DNA of 6,308 nt from Planctomycetota bacterium (GCA_023150495.1 JAKLKT010000191.1:1-6308), one strand, 5' to 3'; positions 1-5,199 are shown, counted from the first letter of the stretch. Program-made: numbers and translations. Notes: generated by a model not told the origin, from the sequence alone.

Positions 1-49
1 CGTTTCGCAGCCTGTAGCGTGGCAATCCCCTTCCTTCCCCCAGCCGATG

Positions 50-55
50 TATAAT
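50..55 (+). promoter_or_regulatory. Possible -10 box (TATAAT) for ruvB
   Basis: A perfect TATAAT hexamer lies 14 bases before the ruvB ATG, preceded directly by TG. Such an AT-only hexamer is rare by chance in this GC-rich sequence. No TTGACA-like -35 element is visible about 17 bases upstream, where the sequence is C-rich. Transcription started from it would begin near 61-63, giving a leader of only 7-9 bases. The promoter role is inferred. Confidence 0.45.
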
Positions 56-58
56 CCC

Positions 59-62
59 GGAG
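59..62 (+). promoter_or_regulatory. Shine-Dalgarno GGAG before ruvB
   Basis: GGAG sits 7 bases before the ATG at 70, normal spacing for a ribosome-binding site, and it supports that start. If the TATAAT at 50-55 is the active promoter, this element lies at or before the transcription start and would be mostly absent from that mRNA. It would then serve only longer transcripts from upstream. Confidence 0.45.
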
Positions 63-69
63 CTTTCCC

Positions 70-1077
70 ATGACGTCGGCGGCGCCCGTCCATCCCTCGG
101 CCCAGGGCGGTGAGGACCTCTTCGAGGTCTCGCTGCGCCCGCGGACCTTCGACCGTTTCGTCGGCCAGCAGGCGGTCGTCGAGAACCTGAAGCTCGCGAT
201 CGCCGCGGCGAAGGCGAGGAAGGAGCCGCTCGACCACCTCCTGCTGAGCGGGCTCCCCGGCCTCGGCAAGACGACGCTCGCGGCGATCGTCGCGCGCGAG
301 ATGGGGACGCAGCTGCACGTGACGAGCGGGCCCGCCCTCGTCCGGCCGGCCGATCTCGTCGGGATCCTCACGAACCTCGAGGAGGGGGACTTCCTCTTCA
401 TCGACGAGATCCACCGCATCCCGCGCCCCGTCGAGGAGAAGCTCTACGGGGCGATGGAGGACTTCGTCGTCGACGTGGTGCTCGACCAGGGCCCCGGCGC
501 CCGCTCGCTGCGCCTCTCGGTGAAGCGATTCACCCTCGTCGGGGCGACCACGCGCGAGGGGCTCCTCGGGGCGCCCTTCCGCGCGCGGTTCGGCCTGCAG
601 GAGAAGCTCGACCTCTACCCGGCGCCGGATCTCGCGACGATCCTCCTCCGCTCGGCGGAGTCGCTGCAGGTGAAGCTCGCCGCGGACGCCGCGGACTTCA
701 TCGCGGGGCGGAGCCGCGGCACGCCGCGCGTCGCGAACCGTTTCCTCAGGCGCGTGCGCGACCTCGCCCAGGAGCGCTACGGCAACGCGATCGACCTCGA
801 CGTGGCCGCGGAGGGCCTCGGGCGCCTCGGCGTGGACGGGCACGGCCTCTGCCTGCTCGACCGGCGGATCCTCGCGACGCTCCTGAAGCACGGCGGCGGC
901 CCGGTCGGGCTGAAGACGATCGCCGTGGCCGTCGGCGAGGAGGAGCGGACGATCGAGGACGTGTACGAACCCTACCTCATCCGGCAGGGGCTCCTCCGGC
1001 GCACGCCGCAGGGGCGCTGCGCGAGCGGGCACGCCCGCGAGGTGCTCGACCGCCGCGAGACGGGGCTCCTCTTCTGA
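70..1077 (+). CDS. ruvB: Holliday junction branch migration helicase RuvB
   Basis: RuvB is the hexameric AAA+ motor that, with RuvA, drives branch migration of Holliday junctions during recombination and repair in the cytoplasm. The 335 residues match the usual length (E. coli 336). Visible motifs are the RuvB signature SLRPRTFDRFVGQ (21-33), Walker A GLPGLGKT (61-68), Walker B FLFIDE (108-113), the GPGARS hairpin region thought to contact RuvA (about 135-150), sensor 1 GATT (158-161), arginine-finger region FRARFG (170-175) and sensor 2 GTPR (217-220). A winged-helix C-terminal domain follows (about 255-335), with the typical DVYEPYLIRQGLL. The ATG at 70 is the only ATG before the conserved core and has GGAG 7 bases upstream. 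The usual partners ruvA and ruvC are not visible in the window. The stop overlaps the next gene's start. Two small departures from common RuvB are Walker A GLPG instead of GPPG and VKRF where many have LPPF; all catalytic residues look intact. Confidence 0.97.
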   Translation: MTSAAPVHPSAQGGEDLFEVSLRPRTFDRFVGQQAVVENLKLAIAAAKARKEPLDHLLLSGLPGLGKTTLAAIVAREMGTQLHVTSGPALVRPADLVGILTNLEEGDFLFIDEIHRIPRPVEEKLYGAMEDFVVDVVLDQGPGARSLRLSVKRFTLVGATTREGLLGAPFRARFGLQEKLDLYPAPDLATILLRSAESLQVKLAADAADFIAGRSRGTPRVANRFLRRVRDLAQERYGNAIDLDVAAEGLGRLGVDGHGLCLLDRRILATLLKHGGGPVGLKTIAVAVGEEERTIEDVYEPYLIRQGLLRRTPQGRCASGHAREVLDRRETGLLF

Positions 1078-2171
1078 TGCGGCGTCGCGCGACCCTCGTC
1101 CTCGGCCTGCTCGTCGGCTGCGCGCAGCCCCCCGCGAAGGCGCCGCCCCCGCGCGAGGGCCCGTTCGTCGAGGGCAGGGAACCGCTCATCCGCGTCGCCC
1201 TCGCCTCGCTCGGCACGTGGGAGCACGTGGACGTCGCCGGAAAGGGCGGCCTCGCGGTCCGCGAGCGCGGCGGCGAGCCGCGCGCGACGAAGGAGCCCTA
1301 CCGCATCACGCGCCAGAGCGCGCCCGTGGATCTCGTGCCCGCGGAGGGCGTGTTCACGGTCGCGGGGCGTACGTACGCGGGAGAGCTCCTCTGGGACGGC
1401 GCGCGCCTCGTCAACCGCGTTCCGCTCGAGAACTACACGCTCGGCGTGCTGCGCGGTGAGCTCCCGCTGAAGCGCATCCCGCCGGCCGCGGCGGGCGCGC
1501 AGGCGATCGCCGTGCGCTCCTTCACGCTCTCCTACGTCGCGCAGGGGCAGGACCTCGACGACACGACCGCCTTCCAGTGCTACGCCGGGATGCGCTACGC
1601 GCCCGACGACGCCCACCTCCGCGAGGGCGTGCGCGCGACGCGCGGGATCTACCTCGCGCTCGACGGGAAGCCGCTGCGCGCCTACTACCATTCGACGTGC
1701 GGCGGCCACACGACCGACGTCCCGACGGGGCTCGACCGCGAGCCGTCGCCCGCGATGCGGGGAGTGCCCTGCGACTTCTGCGCGGGGGCGCGCTACTGGC
1801 GATGGAAGAGCACGCTCGACGCCGCGCCGGTGCTCAAGGCGGCGGCGCTCGAGGGCCCGCTGGAAGGCGTCGAGGTCGTCGAGAAGGACGCGGGCGGCCG
1901 CGCGCGGCTCGTCCGCGTGAAGGCGGGCGGGCGCGAGACGGTGCTCCGCGCGAGCGCGTTCCGGCTCTCGATCGGGCCGTCGGCGCTGCGCTCGACCTAC
2001 CTCCTCGGCATCGCGACCGAGGGAGGCGCGCTCCGGGTCGAGGGGGGCGGCTGGGGCCACGGCGTGGGGCTCTGCCAGTGCGGGGCGATCGGCCTCGCCG
2101 ACCGCGGCAGGTCGGCCGAGGAGATCGCGGCGTACTACTACACCGGCGCTTCGCTGAGACGCGCGTACTGA
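1077..2171 (+). CDS. SpoIID/LytB-domain lipoprotein (putative peptidoglycan lytic transglycosylase)
   Basis: The 364-residue product belongs to the SpoIID/LytB family, whose founding member SpoIID cleaves glycan strands lacking stem peptides. Residues 1-15 form a short lipoprotein signal (MRRR, a hydrophobic run, then lipobox LVGC with Cys15), so an exported lipid-anchored protein is predicted. A Pro-rich linker follows. The family core runs from about 113: VPLENYTLGVLRGELP (115-130) with Glu128 at the expected catalytic position, AQAIAVRSFTL (141-151), YHSTCGGHT (204-212) and GWGHGVGLCQCGA (325-337). His205, Cys208, His211, Cys232 and Cys235 could form a metal site; clostridial SpoIID binds zinc, but equivalence here is inferred. 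The start codon overlaps the ruvB stop in TGATG, with only a weak GGGG at 1062-1065, so translation probably depends on coupling to ruvB. The domain occurs widely in non-spore-formers, so it does not indicate sporulation; a role in cell-wall remodelling or division is more likely. Confidence 0.9.
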   Translation: MRRRATLVLGLLVGCAQPPAKAPPPREGPFVEGREPLIRVALASLGTWEHVDVAGKGGLAVRERGGEPRATKEPYRITRQSAPVDLVPAEGVFTVAGRTYAGELLWDGARLVNRVPLENYTLGVLRGELPLKRIPPAAAGAQAIAVRSFTLSYVAQGQDLDDTTAFQCYAGMRYAPDDAHLREGVRATRGIYLALDGKPLRAYYHSTCGGHTTDVPTGLDREPSPAMRGVPCDFCAGARYWRWKSTLDAAPVLKAAALEGPLEGVEVVEKDAGGRARLVRVKAGGRETVLRASAFRLSIGPSALRSTYLLGIATEGGALRVEGGGWGHGVGLCQCGAIGLADRGRSAEEIAAYYYTGASLRRAY

Positions 2172-2260
2172 TCGGAGGGGCTCCCGCCTCCGCCCGCGCA
2201 GCCGGGCTACGGCGGGCGGGCCTCGGGCGCCTCCTTTGCGGCTTCGGCGAGGCAGGCCCG
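2172..2260. other. Convergent intergenic gap
   Basis: The 89 bases between the stop of the SpoIID-like gene and the stop of the minus-strand membrane-protein gene contain no gene. The one feature I can point to is an 8-bp inverted repeat at 2190-2219, listed separately. There is no T-run typical of an intrinsic terminator on either strand. Confidence 0.6.
2190..2219. terminator. Possible bidirectional terminator hairpin
   Basis: CCGCCCGC (2190-2197) is perfectly complementary to GCGGGCGG (2212-2219), giving an all-GC 8-bp stem with a 14-base loop between two convergent genes. The position suits a shared terminator. No U-tract follows on either strand, and GC-only repeats arise easily at this base composition, so the call is weak. 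Confidence 0.3.
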
Positions 2261-2803
2261 TCAGGCCGGCGGCGGGGCGCTGCCCGCGGCCTTCCGCTCG
2301 TCGGCGAGCTTCCAGCCGGCGCACCCCGCGGCGCCGAGCGCCGCGAGGAACGCGAGCCAGAAGAAGAGCGTCTTCCCCGCCTGGACGGCGTCGCCCAGCA
2401 TCGGGTGCTCCGCATCGCCCTTGACCTGGCTCCAGAAGTACACCGGCCCGAGGAGGAATGCCGCCGCGGCGAGGCCGAGCTGGACGGTCGTCTTGCCCGC
2501 GAGCGCCTTCGGCTCGCCCGACAGCGGCACGAACCCCATGTTGGCGAGGCCCGCCACGGTGCCGAGGCAAGCGGCGAAAAAGCCGATCCATGCGGCATCC
2601 TGCAACCCGCTCATCGACTCGCTGACGCCGAGCATCTCGACCTTGACGCGGTACCACGGCAGGAAGAACAGCACCACCAGCGCGGCGGACCCGAGGAAGA
2701 TCACCCGATCCCGGAAGTCGAGCTTCTGGATCGCCGCCTTCAGCTCCTGCGCCTTCGCCGCCGCACCTTCGCCGGCCGTGCCCTTGCTCTCGGACTCGCT
2801 CAT
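2261..2803 (-). CDS. Hypothetical four-helix membrane protein
   Basis: I do not recognise a named family. The 180-residue product has a hydrophilic, Ala/Glu/Lys-rich N-terminus (1-32) that may be helical, then four hydrophobic segments at about 33-50, 70-90, 105-123 and 145-163, and a short charged tail ending in a Pro/Ala run. The first segment ends in FFLPWYRV, a Pro-Trp-Tyr boundary motif seen in various small uncharacterised membrane proteins. An inner-membrane location is predicted. The ATG at 2803 is well supported by a perfect AAGGAGGT seven bases upstream. The frame stays open far upstream on this strand (to about 5182), but that part lies opposite tgt and the next gene, is Arg-rich and low in complexity, and is not coding. 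The gene is divergent from tgt and convergent with the SpoIID-like gene, so it is probably transcribed alone. No function is proposed. Confidence 0.85.
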   Translation of the reverse strand: MSESESKGTAGEGAAAKAQELKAAIQKLDFRDRVIFLGSAALVVLFFLPWYRVKVEMLGVSESMSGLQDAAWIGFFAACLGTVAGLANMGFVPLSGEPKALAGKTTVQLGLAAAAFLLGPVYFWSQVKGDAEHPMLGDAVQAGKTLFFWLAFLAALGAAGCAGWKLADERKAAGSAPPPA

Positions 2804-2809
2804 CCTCGG

Positions 2810-2817
2810 ACCTCCTT
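2810..2817 (-). promoter_or_regulatory. Perfect Shine-Dalgarno AAGGAGGT
   Basis: Read on the minus strand this is AAGGAGGT, fully complementary to the anti-Shine-Dalgarno sequence, with 7 bases between GGAGG and the ATG at 2803. It fixes the start of the membrane-protein gene. It also shows that this genome uses strong ribosome-binding sites at some genes, in contrast to the two plus-strand starts at 2900 and 3971, which have none. Confidence 0.9.
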
Positions 2818-2840
2818 GCGCCCCGCCTCCACCGGGCGGG

Positions 2841-2846
2841 ATGCTA
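2841..2846 (-). promoter_or_regulatory. Possible -10 box (TAGCAT) for the membrane-protein gene
   Basis: On the minus strand the sequence reads TGTAGCAT, a TANNNT-type -10 box preceded by TG, the same arrangement as TGTATAAT before ruvB. Transcription would start near 2834-2835, leaving a leader of about 31 bases that includes the perfect ribosome-binding site. No clear -35 is visible. The assignment is inferred. Confidence 0.35.
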
Positions 2847-2886
2847 CACGACGGGGGCCCCCCGCGGCAGGGCCCGCCCCATCGGA

Positions 2887-2892
2887 TACCCT
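2887..2892 (+). promoter_or_regulatory. Possible -10 box (TACCCT) placing the start at the tgt GTG
   Basis: TACCCT fits the TANNNT consensus and ends 7 bases before the GTG start of tgt, so transcription would begin at or next to the start codon. That is the geometry of leaderless genes. There is no GGAG-like element in the 20 bases before the GTG, consistent with a leaderless message. It is inferred from spacing alone. Confidence 0.35.
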
Positions 2893-2899
2893 TTGCGCC

Positions 2900-3961
2900 G
2901 TGTCCTTCGAGATCGTCGCGGAGTGCGGCCATGCGCGTGCGGGGCTCCTCCGCACGGCCCACGGCGTCGTCGAGACCCCCGCCTTCATGCCCGTGGGCAC
3001 GCGCGGCACCGTCCGCGGCATCCTCCCCGCCCAGCTCGCCGATGCGGGCGCGCGGATCCTCCTCGCGAACGCCTACCACCTCTTCCTGAGGCCCGGCGAC
3101 GCGGTCGTGAAGGATCTCGGCGGGCTCCACGGGTTCACGGGATGGAAGGGGCCCTGGCTCACCGACTCCGGCGGATTCCAGGTCTTCTCGCTCGGCGAGC
3201 TCGTGAAGGTCGTCGAGGAGGGCGTGCGGTTCAAGTCGCCGATCGACGGCGCCTCGCACTTCCTGACGCCCGAGGACTCGATCCGGATCCAGGAGAACCT
3301 CGGCGCGGACATCATCATGGCCTTCGACGAGTGCGTGCGGCAGCCGGCGACGCCGGAGCAGACGCGCGCGGCGGTGGACCGGACGATCCGCTGGGCGCGG
3401 CGGTGCCGCGACGCGCACAGGCGCGAGGGGCAGATGCTCTTCGGGATCTGCCAGGGCGGCACCGACCCCTCGGAGCGCGACCGCTGCGCGGCGCCGCTCC
3501 TCGATCTCGACTTCCCGGGCTACGCGATCGGCGGCCTCTCGGTCGGCGAGGATCGCGCCGCGATGCTCGCGACGCTCGATCACACGGCGGCGCTCCTCCC
3601 GCGCGGCAAGCCCCGCTACTTCATGGGCCTCGGGAAGCCCGACGACCTCCTCGACGCCATCCGGCGCGGCATCGACATGTTCGACTGCGTGATCGGCACC
3701 CGGAACGGCCGGCACGGCACCGTCTTCACGTCCGAGGGGGCGCTCCACATCCGCAACAAGCGGTTCGAGCGCGACGGCGGCCCTCTCGACCCCGCCTGCG
3801 GCTGCCCCGCCTGCCGCGGCTTCAGCCGCGCGTACCTCTCCCACCTCTTCAAGGCGGAGGAGATGCTCGGCCCGATCCTCGCCTCGCTCCACAACACGTG
3901 GCATCTCGTGGGCCTCGTGCGGGATGCCCGGCAGCGGATTCTCGACGGGACCTTCCGATAA
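2900..3961 (+). CDS. tgt: tRNA-guanine(34) transglycosylase (queuine tRNA-ribosyltransferase)
   Basis: Tgt exchanges guanine-34 in the anticodon of Tyr, His, Asn and Asp tRNAs for preQ1, a step of queuosine synthesis in the cytoplasm. The 353 residues from GTG 2900 align with bacterial Tgt (E. coli 375) from the first residues (SFEIVAECGHARAG), and no in-frame ATG lies nearby upstream. Visible motifs are FMPVGTRGTV (29-38), TDSGGFQVFSLG (88-99) with catalytic Asp89, AFDEC (141-145) with Asp143, FGICQGG (181-187), GGLSVGE (211-217), and RRGIDMFDC (255-263) with nucleophile Asp262. A zinc site CxCxxC plus His is formed by Cys300, Cys302, Cys305 and His331. Cys145 and Val215 occupy positions characteristic of preQ1-using bacterial enzymes; eukaryotic enzymes have Gly at the latter. 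The protein looks complete. queA, yajC and secD, frequent neighbours, are not in the window. The start has no Shine-Dalgarno, and the next gene begins 9 bases after the TAA, suggesting co-transcription. Confidence 0.97.
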   Translation: MSFEIVAECGHARAGLLRTAHGVVETPAFMPVGTRGTVRGILPAQLADAGARILLANAYHLFLRPGDAVVKDLGGLHGFTGWKGPWLTDSGGFQVFSLGELVKVVEEGVRFKSPIDGASHFLTPEDSIRIQENLGADIIMAFDECVRQPATPEQTRAAVDRTIRWARRCRDAHRREGQMLFGICQGGTDPSERDRCAAPLLDLDFPGYAIGGLSVGEDRAAMLATLDHTAALLPRGKPRYFMGLGKPDDLLDAIRRGIDMFDCVIGTRNGRHGTVFTSEGALHIRNKRFERDGGPLDPACGCPACRGFSRAYLSHLFKAEEMLGPILASLHNTWHLVGLVRDARQRILDGTFR

Positions 3962-3964
3962 CCT
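3959..3964 (+). promoter_or_regulatory. Possible internal -10 box (TAACCT) overlapping the tgt stop
   Basis: TAACCT includes the tgt stop codon and ends 6 bases before the GTG at 3971, the same geometry as the TACCCT box before tgt. It could start a leaderless transcript for the downstream gene. Since the TA is required by the stop codon, the match is less significant than it looks. Confidence 0.22.
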
Positions 3965-3970
3965 CTTCCT

Positions 3971-5110
3971 GTGGGACGCGCGTTCCTGTTCCTCCTGCTC
4001 GTCGTGGCCGTGCCCCTCTGCGTCTACTGGGCGGGCAACGGCGGCTCGTTCGCGCGGCTCCCGGAAGAGATCCGCGAGCTCTCCGGCCCGGTGCCCGGGC
4101 CGAAGCCCCGGCCCGAGCGCCCCCCCGCGCCCGAGCCGGAGCCCGAGGAGCCGGAGCCCCTGGAACCCCCTCCCCCCGCGCCCCCCGCCCCCGCGCCGAC
4201 GGAGGCTCCCCGCGAGAAGGCGCAGCGTCTCTTCCGCGAGGGGCGCTTCGCCGAGGCGGCGCTCGCCTTCGACGGCGTGGACGAGCGGCGGCGCGCGATC
4301 GCGCTCCTCGGCGAGGCGTTCACCCGCGCGTTCCCGGAGAACCTGCCGAAGGGGCCCTATCTGATCCTGCAGACCGCCACGGGGGAGAGGTATGAGGGGT
4401 TCGGGGAGACGGAGGGGGGGCGGCTGAAGGTCGTCGACGCGGCGGGCAGGAGCTTCGCGTTCCCGGAGTCCCTCATCTCGGCGAAGCAGGAGATCTCCCG
4501 CGAGGAGGCGCGCGAACGGATCGCGCGCGAGGCGCTGAACTCCGCCGATGTCGCCGGCCCGAGGATCTTCGCCCTGATCCAGGCGGCGTGCACGGTCGGG
4601 CGGCCGGACGCGGCGGCGCCGCTCCTCGAGCCGGCGCTCGAGGCGGACGAGAAGGAGCCCTACTTCCTCTCGTCGGTGCGCGGCCGCGTGCCCGCCGCGT
4701 GGCAGAAGGAGATGTACCGCGCGTTCGCGACGGCGCAGGCGCCCGCCGTCATGGCGGCGGACGAGCCGGTCGTGCGCGTGCCGGCGCGGCTCGGCGGCGG
4801 CAGGAACGTCATGCCGGCGCCTCCGGCCGAGTCGGGCGCGAAGGACCCGAAGGTGCGCGCGCTGATGGAGGAGGCGGTTCCGTTCCGGAAACGCGGCGAG
4901 AAGCTCTACAAGGAGATCGTGATCAAGGGCGCGGACGCGTCGACGAAGGATCTCGTGGACGAGGCGGTCCGCGAGTTCGACAAGGCGCTCGCGCTCTACG
5001 AGAAGGCGGTCGCGATCGAGGAGAGCGACGCGCTCTACTCGGTGATGCAGAGCACGAGCCGCCTGCGCTTCCACGTCGCCTTCTGGAAACAGCAGCTCGA
5101 AGGCCGGTAG
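3971..5110 (+). CDS. Hypothetical membrane-anchored protein with Pro/Glu-rich linker, SH3-like segment and TPR-like helices
   Basis: I do not recognise a named family. The 379 residues begin with one hydrophobic segment (about 4-21), either an uncleaved anchor or a signal peptide, so most of the protein should lie outside the cytoplasm. Residues 39-80 are an almost pure Pro/Glu/Ala linker, suited to spanning an envelope layer. Residues 82-122 look like a helical repeat of TPR type (KAQRLFREGRFAEAALAF). Residues 128-175 look like a small beta-barrel (YLILQTATGERYEGF, then a second strand pair ending FAFPESLISAKQEI), resembling short SH3-like segments in proteins of unknown function. Helices follow at 176-260, then a linker, then a further TPR-like helical region at 293-378. 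The GTG at 3971 is the only start that includes the hydrophobic segment; no Shine-Dalgarno is visible. It follows tgt by 9 bases, so it is probably in the same operon, though no functional link is apparent. A scaffold or protein-interaction role is a guess. Confidence 0.85.
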   Translation: MGRAFLFLLLVVAVPLCVYWAGNGGSFARLPEEIRELSGPVPGPKPRPERPPAPEPEPEEPEPLEPPPPAPPAPAPTEAPREKAQRLFREGRFAEAALAFDGVDERRRAIALLGEAFTRAFPENLPKGPYLILQTATGERYEGFGETEGGRLKVVDAAGRSFAFPESLISAKQEISREEARERIAREALNSADVAGPRIFALIQAACTVGRPDAAAPLLEPALEADEKEPYFLSSVRGRVPAAWQKEMYRAFATAQAPAVMAADEPVVRVPARLGGGRNVMPAPPAESGAKDPKVRALMEEAVPFRKRGEKLYKEIVIKGADASTKDLVDEAVREFDKALALYEKAVAIEESDALYSVMQSTSRLRFHVAFWKQQLEGR

Positions 5111-5127
5111 GTCAACGGCTGACCTGC
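5107..5127. terminator. Stem-loop 1 at the stop codon (AGGTCA/TGACCT)
   Basis: AGGTCA (5109-5114) and TGACCT (5120-5125) form a perfect 6-bp stem around a 5-base loop. A T-G pair and a G-C pair extend it to 5107/5127. It includes the TAG stop (5108-5110) of the upstream gene. It could be part of a composite terminator or mRNA 3'-end structure; a protein-binding palindrome is the alternative. No U-tract is present. Confidence 0.4.
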
Positions 5128-5129
5128 GC

Positions 5130-5154
5130 GGCGCTCGCAACTCGTTGTGGCGCC
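5130..5154. terminator. Stem-loop 2 in the convergent gap
   Basis: GGCGC (5130-5134) pairs with GCGCC (5150-5154), and after one bulged T the stem continues with CGCAA (5136-5140) against TTGTG (5145-5149), closing a four-base loop CTCG. That is ten pairs, one of them G-T, with a single bulge. It lies two bases after stem-loop 1. It is likely a transcript 3'-end structure, but without a U-tract its terminator activity is inferred. Confidence 0.4.
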
Positions 5155-5166
5155 ACGGGTCCCGTC

Positions 5167-5199
5167 CGGCGGGGTGCGCCACCGCTGGCGCACGCGCCG
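5167..5199. terminator. Stem-loop 3, strongest hairpin, likely bidirectional terminator
   Basis: TGCGCCA (5175-5181) and TGGCGCA (5186-5192) form a perfect stem with loop CCGC, extended by G5174-C5193. After a small internal loop it continues with CGGCG (5167-5171) against CGCCG (5195-5199), making 13 base pairs in all. It sits between two convergent genes, 17 bases from the stop of the minus-strand hydrolase gene. An eight-C run (5200-5207) follows instead of a U-tract, so it is not a textbook intrinsic terminator on the plus strand. Confidence 0.5.

Larger units (their letters stand above)
1..69. other. Left-edge leader upstream of ruvB
   Basis: These 69 bases hold no gene I can support. 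The plus-strand frames close at TAG 15-17, TAA 52-54 and TGA 70-72, so the tail of an upstream plus-strand gene could end here. The few residues available match nothing I recognise, including RuvA, which often precedes RuvB. The segment also carries a pyrimidine-rich run at about 27-41, a TATAAT box and a GGAG element, both listed separately. Confidence 0.5.

Noticed and set aside
1..54. A C-terminal fragment of RuvA or another upstream gene.
   Set aside because: At most about 17 residues are available in any plus-strand frame that closes before ruvB, and none resembles a RuvA C-terminus.
2036..2070. A second G-quadruplex candidate over the GWGHGVG codons.
   Set aside because: Loops between usable G-tracts exceed 7 bases and the tracts are fixed by conserved Gly/Trp codons.
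1077..2171. Evidence that the organism forms endospores because of the SpoIID domain.
   Set aside because: SpoIID/LytB domains are widespread in non-sporulating bacteria, this one is a lipoprotein, and no other sporulation gene is present.
972..2657. A 561-codon open frame on the minus strand across the SpoIID-like gene.
   Set aside because: It is Arg/Ala-rich with no domain signal and lies antisense to a gene with clear family motifs. It also overlaps the membrane-protein gene in another frame.
1577..2899. An in-frame extension upstream of tgt that would add about 440 residues.
   Set aside because: The added residues are Arg/Pro-rich noise from other genes' alternative frames. Similarity to Tgt begins exactly after the GTG at 2900.
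2804..5182. A very long open frame on the minus strand continuing upstream of the membrane-protein gene, opposite tgt and the next gene.
   Set aside because: The residues are Arg/Ala/Glu-rich low-complexity sequence typical of an antisense frame in GC-rich DNA. The plus strand carries clear genes here, and a perfect ribosome-binding site marks the real start at 2803.
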